From Chitinophaga pinensis (GTDB lineage Bacteria > Bacteroidota > Bacteroidia > 2-12-FULL-35-15), in contig CAMBDK010000012.1 in the NCBI GenBank assembly GCA_945865315.1, positions 1 through 46,511 of the forward strand: DNA of 46,511 bases. The letters are read 5' to 3'. The notes under the pieces are model-generated. The model did no database searches. It saw only the letters and a list, made by a program, of their open reading frames with translations, and had not been told where the DNA came from. Positions 15,498 through 22,949 of this stretch are shown here, in pieces. The translations under genes and the position numbers were made by a program. The first letter of the stretch is position 1, and every line of letters begins with the position of its first letter.

Positions 15498-17948
15498 CTA
15501 AAATTTAAAACTCAAGCCAGCCATAAAATTTATTCCCGCTTGTGGAAAATAGAAATTTTCAACTGTTTGTTTCCCTCCATTTATGTAGGTATACGTATAC
15601 CCATTGGATTCGTATTGTTCGTTAAATAGGTTGTACACAGCTAAAATAACTCCTATTTCACGTATGTGTTGCGTATTGAAAGTATAATTAATTCTCATAT
15701 CATTAACAAAAAAAGAATTTAATTTCCTGAAATTATTTGATGAATTATCTAAAAACTGCTCGCCAACATATTTATTAATAAAATTTATTTTAAAGTTTTT
15801 AAATGGCTCAAATGTAAAGGTGCTTCCAAGAATTATATTCGGCGAAAAAGCTAAATTTGTTTTGCTGAAGGTATTTAAGCGCTGAGCTACGCTATCGTAA
15901 TTATCAACAAATTCCTGAAAGTTAATAATTTTATTTTCACTAAATGTAGCATTCCCGCCCCAGGTAAAATTCTTGAGCAAATTAACGGCGCACTCTAATT
16001 CCAAGCCTCTTCGATAGCTTTTTGCTACATTGGTTCTGTTGTATGACCCTACATCGTTTATCGCACCGGTTAATACCAGCTGGTTTTTATAATTCATATA
16101 ATATAAATTGATGCCCCACTTTATAGTTTTTGTAATTTGTTTATACCCAAGCTCTAAATCATTTAATGTTTCAAAACTGGGACGACTATTACTTGAAGAC
16201 TGAATATAGTCGCTTCTTCTAGGCTCTTTGTTCCCTATGCTGTAGGAGGCATAAACATTTGTGTAGGTATTAATATTATAATTTATTCCAATTTTCGGAT
16301 TAATAAAACCTAAGGAAATATTTTGTTGTACATTTTTTAACGCATTATCGTACCCAAGAAAAGAATAGTTAACTAGCCGATATTGCATGTCGACAAATAG
16401 ATTTATTTTTTTTAGCATTAAATAGTTTATTTTAATAAAAATATTCCCATCTGTTTTTGTAGCATTGTTTTTATAATAGTTGTTGTGAAGCTCACTGTTT
16501 AATGCGTATCTTGCCCATGTTATTTCACCAAAATGCCTTCCTTCATAGTTGTTTAAGGCCCCCCCTAATGTTCCACTAATATTGCTGTTTGAATTGTAAT
16601 TTAGCGAAAAGGTAGTGCCATAAAAATCGTTGTCTAGCCATCGCCTGCGCACCAGATCCGTTGTATTAATTGTGTCGGTGCCAATTGTAATATTTGATAG
16701 TCCGTAATCATAAAAACTTTGGTTCTTTTTATACTCTTCATAATACCCTTTTCCTTTAGTATAATGAAATGAAACATTAGAATTCCACCTGCCATTAAAT
16801 TCGTGAATAAAGTGTAGCTGATAATAATCTTGTTTATAATGATCTACTTGGCTTTTAAAAGTAAACTGGTTATAAGTATTACTTTTCGAATTTAATAAAT
16901 GCTCTGCATCTGCAGAATCTAAGCCGTTTCTGATTATATAGTCATCCATGCCATTTTTATCTCCATTTAAGCGCGATTCGGGAATTCCGTTCCACGCTTG
17001 ATAAGTTTCTTCCAAACCAGAGAATGTAATAAATTTAACAATTGTTTTTTTTCCAAAATAAGCCCCAGAGAAATAGTACGATTTCAAATTAGAGCTTGCC
17101 CTATCAATAAATCCATCCGATGATATTTTTGATAATCGCATGTCGAACGCAAATTTTTTGTCAATAAGCCCCGTTCCAACATTTAAAGTGTTTTTAAATG
17201 TATTAAAGGAACCACAAGAGGTATTGTATTCGCCATACGATTTAGGGTTTAATTTTGATGTGAGTATATTTATGCTAGCGCCAAATGCCCCCGCTCCATT
17301 TGTTGAGGTTCCTACACCTCTTTGAACTTGTATGTTGTCGATACTCGATGCAATATCGGGAAGGTCAACCCAATAGGTACCTTGCGATTCGGCATCATTT
17401 ACTGGAATTCCATTAATAGTAACATTTATTCTGCTAGCATCTACACCGCGTATTTTAATATCGGTATAACCTATTCCTGCACCTGCATCAGATGTTAATA
17501 CTACCGAGGGTTGTTGATTCAATAAATAAGGGAGGTCTTGCCCTAAATTTTGTTCTGCAATTTCTTTTAAATTAGTATAGGCCATTGCAGACTTGTCTTC
17601 TGCACGCGTTGCTTTAACTATTACCTCCTCCATCATAATTATATCCTCCTGCAGCTGTATGTCGAACACCTTATTTTCAAAAAGCTCTACCGTATCGGTA
17701 TAGGTTTGAAACCCTATGAAACTTGCTTGGATAATGTGTTGCCCCCCTGTTATTTTTCTTAACTCATAATTCCCTTCCGCATCACTTTGAGCGAAAAAAA
17801 AGGAATTGTCGATGCGTATGCTTGCTCCTGCAATTGTTTTTTTCGATAAGCTATTCTTTACTTTCCCCGAAATAACAAGTTGGGCATTCAAATTAAATGA
17901 CAGCGAAATAATCACTGCCGTGACGAAAACTTTTTGTGCTAGAAACAT
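15498..17948 (-). CDS. TonB-dependent receptor, TPP-riboswitch controlled (thiamine uptake)
   Basis: This is an 816-residue outer-membrane active transporter. After the signal peptide (1-22) comes a carboxypeptidase-regulatory-like Ig domain (~26-100, ending DIQLQEDIIMMEEVIV, which doubles as the TonB-box region). The plug domain (~115-230) has IKIRGVDASRINVTINGIPV and GAGAFGASINI, and the long 22-strand barrel ends ...GLSFKF. The TPP riboswitch in its leader strongly implies that the cargo is thiamine, a thiamine phosphate or a precursor. Thiamine-regulated TonB receptors are known in Bacteroidetes. There is no SusD partner, consistent with a vitamin rather than a glycan ligand. Ligand identity is inferred from regulation. 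Confidence 0.9.
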   Translation of the reverse strand: MFLAQKVFVTAVIISLSFNLNAQLVISGKVKNSLSKKTIAGASIRIDNSFFFAQSDAEGNYELRKITGGQHIIQASFIGFQTYTDTVELFENKVFDIQLQEDIIMMEEVIVKATRAEDKSAMAYTNLKEIAEQNLGQDLPYLLNQQPSVVLTSDAGAGIGYTDIKIRGVDASRINVTINGIPVNDAESQGTYWVDLPDIASSIDNIQVQRGVGTSTNGAGAFGASINILTSKLNPKSYGEYNTSCGSFNTFKNTLNVGTGLIDKKFAFDMRLSKISSDGFIDRASSNLKSYYFSGAYFGKKTIVKFITFSGLEETYQAWNGIPESRLNGDKNGMDDYIIRNGLDSADAEHLLNSKSNTYNQFTFKSQVDHYKQDYYQLHFIHEFNGRWNSNVSFHYTKGKGYYEEYKKNQSFYDYGLSNITIGTDTINTTDLVRRRWLDNDFYGTTFSLNYNSNSNISGTLGGALNNYEGRHFGEITWARYALNSELHNNYYKNNATKTDGNIFIKINYLMLKKINLFVDMQYRLVNYSFLGYDNALKNVQQNISLGFINPKIGINYNINTYTNVYASYSIGNKEPRRSDYIQSSSNSRPSFETLNDLELGYKQITKTIKWGINLYYMNYKNQLVLTGAINDVGSYNRTNVAKSYRRGLELECAVNLLKNFTWGGNATFSENKIINFQEFVDNYDSVAQRLNTFSKTNLAFSPNIILGSTFTFEPFKNFKINFINKYVGEQFLDNSSNNFRKLNSFFVNDMRINYTFNTQHIREIGVILAVYNLFNEQYESNGYTYTYINGGKQTVENFYFPQAGINFMAGLSFKF

Positions 17949-18011
17949 TTTGTTTTTTTTTAGTTAAAAATTATACTGCCACAGGGTTTGACAATAATTA
18001 TTTTTTTATAA

Positions 18012-18132
18012 CCAATTTTCCCTCCGCAGGTATTATCCTGATCAGGTGCATAAATAGTAGCGTTTGGAACTATTATTTATTGGGTATAATCTCAGCCTTC
18101 AAGTTTATAAAATTTGAAAGCACCCCTTTAAG
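18012..18132 (-). promoter_or_regulatory. TPP riboswitch (THI element)
   Basis: On the minus strand the conserved parts appear in order: GGGGTGC, a P3 stem CTTTCAA/TTGAAGG, GGCTGAGA, TATACCC closing P2, a variable stem AATAAATA/TATTTAT, then CACCTGATCAGG, ATAATACCTGCG and GAGGGA. These match the thi-box consensus base for base at the pyrimidine-sensing CTGAGA and the pyrophosphate-binding helix region. It sits ~65 nt ahead of the receptor start codon. The sequence does not show whether termination or translation is controlled: I see no strong T-tailed hairpin between aptamer and ATG. Confidence 0.96.
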
Positions 18133-18196
18133 ATTTTGCAGACTTATTATTTTAAAACAGCAATAAATGCTGTATTAACTTATTTTAAATTTAATC

Positions 18197-18204
18197 CAAA
18201 TATA
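18197..18204 (-). promoter_or_regulatory. -7 element for the riboswitch-receptor transcript
   Basis: On the minus strand this reads TATATTTG, an exact match to the Bacteroidetes -7 consensus TAnnTTTG. It lies ~65 nt upstream of the TPP aptamer. There is no clean TTG 19-21 nt further upstream. It would let the receptor be transcribed apart from ykoF upstream. Confidence 0.5.
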
Positions 18205-18292
18205 GCCTTTTTTAGCTTTACTAATTAAAGTGTGTTTTAATTGTCTGGCTAAATTTAATTAAACAAAAAAACAGCAACCAATATTTTTTATA

Positions 18293-18562
18293 TTATTTCA
18301 GCTCTTCAGGCAATGTATCTTTCGTCATTTCTACTCCAACAATTTTTAATAGAAATACAGCTTTACCTTTTTCAAAATCGTTGCGCATTTCGTTTTTCAA
18401 AACATCCATCAATAAATCATATTCACCCACCAATTGCGTGCTTAATCCGAGCACCTCTATTCGAATATTTTTATTTAATTTTAGTCGCCTTATAAAGTCA
18501 ATTATTTTACTCTTGTACCCATCCGTCAAAGGATACATACTTATTTCAATTGTTGCTATCAT
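18293..18562 (-). CDS. YkoF-like thiamine/HMP-binding protein
   Basis: This 89-residue single-domain protein belongs to the MTH1187/YkoF thiamine-binding superfamily. The opening ATIEISMYPLTDGY and the block LSTQLVGEYDLLMDVL match the two conserved halves of one YkoF ferredoxin-like domain. Bacillus YkoF holds two such domains and binds thiamine or hydroxymethylpyrimidine. There is no signal peptide, so it acts in the cytosol, probably as a dimer or tetramer. It starts 23 bp after the MoeZ-like gene and lies directly upstream of the TPP riboswitch and receptor. The context supports a role in thiamine or precursor handling. Confidence 0.85.
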   Translation of the reverse strand: MIATIEISMYPLTDGYKSKIIDFIRRLKLNKNIRIEVLGLSTQLVGEYDLLMDVLKNEMRNDFEKGKAVFLLKIVGVEMTKDTLPEELK

Positions 18563-18585
18563 TTTTTTTAAATTGTGTATAATCC

Positions 18586-19746
18586 TTAATATTTATTAAG
18601 CTGCGGCTGCACATCGTCAATAAAAGCAAAGATGCCACCTTTTAAATTATACAGATTGGTGAAGCCATACTTTTCTTCCAGTTCGCGTATTGCTTTCGCG
18701 CTTCTTCCTCCCATTTTACAATGAATAACAACCTTTATATCTTTTCTTATTTTTTCAGCATTCGTTGTAATTGTAGCCAATGGCATCAACTCCCCTTCTA
18801 TGTTTACCTTTTCATATTCATCCGCCTCTCTTACGTCAATCAATTGGAATTTCTCCCCACTTATTTGCAAATTATAGAATTCCGTTGCCGTTATTTCCTT
18901 AATTGGTAATGAACTTATCTTTACTCCACAAAATTGCTCATAATCAATTAATGCAGTAATTGAAGGGCTGGAACCATTTAAAGCGTTGTTCGGTCTGCGC
19001 TTTATGTTAAACGTTCTCGACTCAAACGAAAGCGCGTCGAAGGTGAAAAGTCTACCACTTAATGGCTCCCCCACTCCCGTAATAACTTTGATGGTTTCGC
19101 AGGCCTGCAAGCTCCCTATTATGCCTGGCAAAACTCCTAGCACCCCCCCCTCAGCACAGTTTGGGACTAACCCTGGCGGTGGTGGTGTTGGATATAGATC
19201 TCTGTAATTAGGTCCCAACTCTCCATTTCTATTTGTGAAATTGAATACAGAAACTTGGCCTTCGAACTGGAAAACAGAGGCATAAATATTCGGTTTCCCT
19301 AATAAAACGCAGGCGTCATTTACTAAATATCTGGTTGGAAAATTGTCTGTTCCATCTGCCACTGCATCATAGTTTTTGATGATCTCCAATGCATTTTTAG
19401 AGGTTAATTGCAAATTATATGTTTTTATATTGATATGCGGATTTAGCGACGCTAGTCTGCGTTTTGCAGCTTCCACTTTCGGCACGCCCACATCCTCTCG
19501 TCCAAATAAAACTTGTCGATGTAAATTGCTGTCATCCACCACATCAAAATCCATAATGCCAATTTCCCCTATTCCTGCAGCCGCCAAATACAATAATGCC
19601 GGACTGCCCAAGCCGCCGCAACCTACCATTAAAACTTTCGCTGCTTTTAATTTTTTTTGCGCCTCAATCCCAAATTCTGGAATAATAATATGCCTGTTAT
19701 AACGCGCCAGCTCCTCTTTAGAAAAATTAATATCCTTGTAACTCAT
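18586..19746 (-). CDS. moeZ: MoeZ-type adenylyltransferase/sulfurtransferase
   Basis: This E1-like enzyme adenylates the C-terminal glycine of a ubiquitin-fold sulfur carrier and then passes sulfur to it. Residues ~10-255 form the ThiF/MoeB domain: VGCGGLGS (41-48, nucleotide loop), DFDVVDDSNLHRQ, and the conserved C197 in PPPGLVPNCAEGG. A rhodanese domain (~285-386) with C343 in HCKMGGRS donates the persulfide. The zinc-binding Cys-x-x-Cys pairs of E. coli MoeB are missing, as in mycobacterial MoeZ, and the PTPPPPGLVPNCAEGGVLG stretch is MoeZ-like. It lies 94 bp after the sulfur-carrier gene. It could also activate MoaD or ThiS encoded elsewhere. Confidence 0.9.
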   Translation of the reverse strand: MSYKDINFSKEELARYNRHIIIPEFGIEAQKKLKAAKVLMVGCGGLGSPALLYLAAAGIGEIGIMDFDVVDDSNLHRQVLFGREDVGVPKVEAAKRRLASLNPHINIKTYNLQLTSKNALEIIKNYDAVADGTDNFPTRYLVNDACVLLGKPNIYASVFQFEGQVSVFNFTNRNGELGPNYRDLYPTPPPPGLVPNCAEGGVLGVLPGIIGSLQACETIKVITGVGEPLSGRLFTFDALSFESRTFNIKRRPNNALNGSSPSITALIDYEQFCGVKISSLPIKEITATEFYNLQISGEKFQLIDVREADEYEKVNIEGELMPLATITTNAEKIRKDIKVVIHCKMGGRSAKAIRELEEKYGFTNLYNLKGGIFAFIDDVQPQLNKY

Positions 19747-19840
19747 ATTTTTTGTAAAAATTTAATTCGTTTTAAAAATACCCTTATCATTAATTCCTAT
19801 GAATAGGGTAATCAATTTTTAGTTTAATGTAGTGCTTAAA

Positions 19841-20122
19841 TTAAAAAACAATTCCACCAGCAATTGCAGGAACGATGCTAACAAAGGATTCGTTTTGTAA
19901 AATTGTTTTTTCGTTTTGCAAATCGCGGATATCGTCATCGCCAACAAAAATATTGACGAAGGTCCTAATTTGGCCTTGATCATCAAACAAATGTTTTTTA
20001 ATTTCAGGAAAATCAGTTGATAATAGCTGAAGACTTTCTTCAATTGTTCCCCCATTTACTTGCAGCTTGGCAATGTTATTTGTAAACTTTCTAAGGGGTG
20101 TTGGGATAATAATTGTAGGCAT
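19841..20122 (-). CDS. CysO/MoaD-like sulfur carrier with Gly-Gly-Ile-Val-Phe tail
   Basis: This is a 93-residue beta-grasp (ubiquitin-like) protein. Its opening PTIIIPTPLRKFT and the blocks FVNIFVGDDDIR and SFVSIVPAIAGG follow mycobacterial CysO (FVNIYVNDEDVR, VTILPAVAGG) more closely than MoaD or ThiS. In CysO the Gly-Gly is terminal and becomes a thiocarboxylate. Here it is residues 89-90 and is followed by Ile-Val-Phe and then TAA, so the product is a pro-protein. The JAMM peptidase gene ends 2 nt upstream of its start, so the two are surely co-expressed. Role: sulfide donor for cysteine synthesis, by family and neighbours. Confidence 0.88.
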   Translation of the reverse strand: MPTIIIPTPLRKFTNNIAKLQVNGGTIEESLQLLSTDFPEIKKHLFDDQGQIRTFVNIFVGDDDIRDLQNEKTILQNESFVSIVPAIAGGIVF

Positions 20123-20124
20123 AT

Positions 20125-20568
20125 CTATTGGGTTATTTTATTATTAATTAAATCTTTAGTTATTAATTTTTCTTTCACAAATTGATATTCATCATTCAGT
20201 TTCCACGAACGAAGCTCTGTTTCAGCACCATTTAATACAGATATTATTAAATACGAAAGGAAGGGCTGCGCGGCAACTCTATCGTGCTCAGAAGGAATAG
20301 CAGGATGGTCGGGGTGCGAGTGGTAAATGCCTAGCAATGAAAAATTATTTTTTTCCGCATGGTGTTCGGCCTTCATATAATCTTTAGAAGTAATTTCAAA
20401 GCGTCGCTTTTTATCTCCTTTCGCTGAATTAAATACGGGAAGAGCATCAGAAACAATAGCCTTGCCCGCTTCTTCAGTCCCAAATAAAAACCCGCAACAC
20501 TCCTCAGGATACTTGTTTATTGCATCACTTATTATTATTTTATTTGCAAAAGAATCAATTTCAATCAT
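20125..20568 (-). CDS. JAMM/MPN+ metallopeptidase (Mec-like)
   Basis: This 147-residue zinc isopeptidase of the JAB1/MPN/Mov34 family is the same length as mycobacterial Mec+. The zinc site is complete: E23 in PEECCGFLFG, then H83-S-H85-P, S93 and D96 in YHSHPDHPAIPSEHD. In the CysO pathway this enzyme frees cysteine from the carrier-cysteine adduct. The same fold (QbsD in Pseudomonas) also trims residues beyond Gly-Gly from a sulfur carrier. The start codon overlaps the cysM stop (ATGA), and the carrier gene follows after 2 nt. Both activities may be needed here. Confidence 0.9.
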   Translation of the reverse strand: MIEIDSFANKIIISDAINKYPEECCGFLFGTEEAGKAIVSDALPVFNSAKGDKKRRFEITSKDYMKAEHHAEKNNFSLLGIYHSHPDHPAIPSEHDRVAAQPFLSYLIISVLNGAETELRSWKLNDEYQFVKEKLITKDLINNKITQ

Positions 20569-21494
20569 TTTATTATTTTTTTAATTATATCCTGATATTT
20601 ATCAGCATTGTCTGGAAATACAGTTACAATAATACCTTGTTCTATTTGTTCCGCAATTGTTATTGCACCCAATAAATTTCCAATTGATGAGGGACTTAAT
20701 AACAAGCCTTCCTGTTCATGAACCTTTTTTATCATTTTATACACAATTTCTGTATCGATCTCTATATTCCTATCTACAATTGTTTCATCATAAATTGCAG
20801 GTACTTTTGCAGTTTGCAAATGTTTCCAGCCCTCTAAACCGTGCATGGGTGTATTGGGCTGCAAAGATACTAATTCTATTCCTGTTTTCAATTCTTTTAA
20901 TCGCCTCGAAGTGCCTATAAAGGTTCCGGTAGTGCCAAGTCCCGCTGTAAAATGTGTTAATTTTGGCAAAGATTCAAAAATTTCTAGCCCTGTACCGTAA
21001 TAATGTGCCTTCCAGTTATTTTCATTTTTATATTGATCGGCATAAAAATATTTTTCCGGGTACTTTTCAGCTAATGCTGCAGCTAAATCCTGTGCCCCGT
21101 CTGTACCCTCAAATTTGGAGGTGTAAATTATTTTTGCTCCCAACGATTGCAATATGTTTTTTCTTTCTGCAGAAGCATTCTCAGGAAGGCATAACTCTAT
21201 TTGGAGGCCTAGCTGTTGCGCAATTGTAGCGTAGGCAATACCGGTATTCCCGCTAGTAGCGTCAAGCAATACATGGCTAGTTGTTAATTCTCCACTTTTT
21301 ATTGCCGAAGAAATAATGCTATATGCAGCTCTTGCTTTAATGCTCCCCGATAATTGCATCCATTCTTTTTTAGCGTAAATATCTACCCCCTTTTTCGTAT
21401 AAAAACTTGTAATCTTATGCAATGGGGTGTTGCCAATAGAATTTCCGACAAGTTTTAAATTATTTAACAGACTGTAATCGTTTGCCACATTCAT
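20565..21494 (-). CDS. cysM: CysM-like PLP-dependent cysteine synthase
   Basis: This 309-residue fold-type II PLP enzyme has K53 in LSGSIKARAA as the Schiff-base lysine and TSGNTG (80-85) as the substrate loop. GLGTTGTFIGT is the phosphate cradle. The LPENASAERKNILQ block and the THFTAGLGTTGT context resemble M. tuberculosis CysM, which uses O-phosphoserine and a CysO thiocarboxylate in place of sulfide. The adjoining carrier and peptidase genes favour that mode over the ordinary O-acetylserine reaction. The gene begins 10 bp after the NadR-like gene and overlaps the JAMM gene by 4 bp. Substrate choice is inferred. Confidence 0.85.
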   Translation of the reverse strand: MNVANDYSLLNNLKLVGNSIGNTPLHKITSFYTKKGVDIYAKKEWMQLSGSIKARAAYSIISSAIKSGELTTSHVLLDATSGNTGIAYATIAQQLGLQIELCLPENASAERKNILQSLGAKIIYTSKFEGTDGAQDLAAALAEKYPEKYFYADQYKNENNWKAHYYGTGLEIFESLPKLTHFTAGLGTTGTFIGTSRRLKELKTGIELVSLQPNTPMHGLEGWKHLQTAKVPAIYDETIVDRNIEIDTEIVYKMIKKVHEQEGLLLSPSSIGNLLGAITIAEQIEQGIIVTVFPDNADKYQDIIKKIIK

Positions 21495-21504
21495 AATTAA
21501 GACC

Positions 21505-22080
21505 TTAAATAAATTTATTTTTGTTGTTTATATAATTTGCAATAGCTTCAATACAGTTTGTCAATCTTACAGCACCTTCTCCTTTAATTATTGAATATTC
21601 AGCTTTTAATAGCTTTAATTCATGCTCGTACCAATCAAAAAAATATTGTCTGCGATTAGCGTTTTCCCTTAATTTATCTTCTATCCAAGGGATATCTGGA
21701 AACGTAAGCAAATAAAAGTCGTACTTTTTTTTACTGACATTTTCTTCTATCCACTTAGGGCTGGTTTTAAATTTATCTTCACACCATACTTTTGAAATTA
21801 TCAATTCAGTATCAGCAAAAATAAAAGTATTTGCTTTGTTTATCAATTGCTCTTCTTGCTTTAATTGCGCTTTAGCAATTTGCAAAATATCCTCAAGAAA
21901 ATATTCCCTGTTTGTGTTTGCAAAATATTCTCGAGCAAACTCTGGAACCCAAACCGTATTAAAATGTTTGGCAAGAGCCTCGGAAAGAAAAGATTTACCG
22001 GTGCTTTCGGGCCCAATTAACGCAACACGAACTATAGCAGCGCTTTCTCCTCCCTGTTTTAATAACTGGCTCTTAGGCAT
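21505..22080 (-). CDS. NadR-type P-loop kinase (AAA_28)
   Basis: This 191-residue protein corresponds to the ribosylnicotinamide-kinase half of NadR, without the nucleotidyltransferase or DNA-binding parts. Walker A is GPESTGKS (23-30). VPEFAREYF and FADTELI are the substrate-side and Walker-B-like segments usual in this family, and LLTFPDIPW with NANRRQYFFDWYE forms the lid. It probably phosphorylates a nucleoside-like vitamin and traps it in the cell. In its own setting that could be nicotinamide riboside or, given the riboswitch receptor downstream, thiamine. The start Met abuts a large palindrome, so its untranslated leader is unusual. The first 17 residues are not typical of the family. 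Confidence 0.75.
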   Translation of the reverse strand: MPKSQLLKQGGESAAIVRVALIGPESTGKSFLSEALAKHFNTVWVPEFAREYFANTNREYFLEDILQIAKAQLKQEEQLINKANTFIFADTELIISKVWCEDKFKTSPKWIEENVSKKKYDFYLLTFPDIPWIEDKLRENANRRQYFFDWYEHELKLLKAEYSIIKGEGAVRLTNCIEAIANYINNKNKFI

Positions 22081-22229
22081 TGTAACGAAATAAACTATAC
22101 ATTTTGACTTGTTCTTTTATCCTTTTTCTTCGTTATAAAATCTTTAAATAGCTAAGGTTATTCGCAGATTTTATGTCTTGAAAAAGAATAAAATTACTGC
22201 GTCAATTCTGTACACTTTATTTCGTTACA
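22081..22229. repeat. 149-bp foldback palindrome abutting the NadR-like start codon
   Basis: The outer arms 22081-22108 and 22201-22229 share TGTAACGAAATAAA exactly, then diverge slightly and rejoin at TACA and TTGAC. Further in, TTTTAT-CTTTTTC and ATAAAATCT recur in inverted form, so the pairing runs through nearly the whole element. It could be a foldback MITE or encode a long RNA hairpin in the leader of the minus-strand operon. Confidence 0.7.
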
Positions 22230-22444
22230 AAGCCTTAGCCCCTGATTTTTGTACCTTTTCTAATTTTTATAGATCAGTAAAATGTGATTGTAAGATTAAA
22301 ATTAGATAAAATTGCAACTTAAATTAATAACGTGTATTTTCTTCCAACAGATAAAAAACACTATGTGCAATTATATAATAAAATAGACTATCACATGCTA
22401 TTAATGGGAGAGTATTCCACTTTTAAAATATATAATTTATTTGT

Positions 22445-22473
22445 CAAAAATACGGTGTTAATAAATAGGACAA
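22445..22473 (-). promoter_or_regulatory. Possible promoter for the NadR-like/cysM operon
   Basis: Read on the minus strand: TTG, 18 nt, TATTTTTG. The -7 box is an exact consensus match and the spacing is one short of ideal. It points at the NadR-like gene and would give a ~360-nt leader that includes the palindrome. It may be chance in such AT-rich DNA. Confidence 0.35.
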
Positions 22474-22754
22474 TTTAGTATTAATCAAAAGTAATAAATT
22501 TTCTTAAAGCTTCATTTAATATGAAATAGCCCTTATTCTTTAAATAAAGCAAAGCCCCCCCTTGCACTAAATTTTTAGTTCTTCAACATTTTAAGTTTCG
22601 ATATAAATTATTTGTAAATTTTAACAAAGGGCGCTCATTTTAAATAGATGAATACCCTGTTCTTTTCTGCAAACAAATTTACTTGTTTTTTTATTTTCTT
22701 TTCTTTTATATTTCCCCCCCCCTCTCCCTATATGTTTTTATTAAACTTTAGAAT

Positions 22755-22792
22755 TAAATATTTGTTCTTTTTAATTCGAGAACAAATATTTA
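22755..22792. promoter_or_regulatory. Perfect 14-bp inverted repeat, operator-like
   Basis: TAAATATTTGTTCT (22755-22768) and its exact reverse complement (22779-22792) are separated by 10 nt. Just downstream at 22797 is TAATTTCG, a near match to the -7 consensus. The repeat may therefore be a dimeric regulator's site upstream of the PD40 protein gene at 22950. No T-run follows, so it is not a standard terminator. The rest of the 22230-22949 gap shows no gene. Confidence 0.45.
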
Positions 22793-22949
22793 TTTGTAAT
22801 TTCGCTAATTGCGGATGCAATTATTATTAACTAACAATTTTTAATTAGAAAGCCTGTAAAAACTAAACAACGCACGTTGTTTTTAAATTTTCTTTTTGCC
22901 GGTATATTGTTTTTGTTTTTTAAAATTGATTTAGCTTTATTCAAATTAT

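Noticed and set aside
15498-17948. SusC-type glycan receptor reading of the TonB receptor
   Set aside because: No susD gene is adjacent and the TPP riboswitch points to a vitamin ligand instead.
22648-22830. 60-codon Phe-rich open frame in the 22.1-22.9 kb gap
   Set aside because: Composition is that of translated AT-rich DNA (runs of Phe, a poly-Pro from a C run), and it crosses the 14-bp palindrome.
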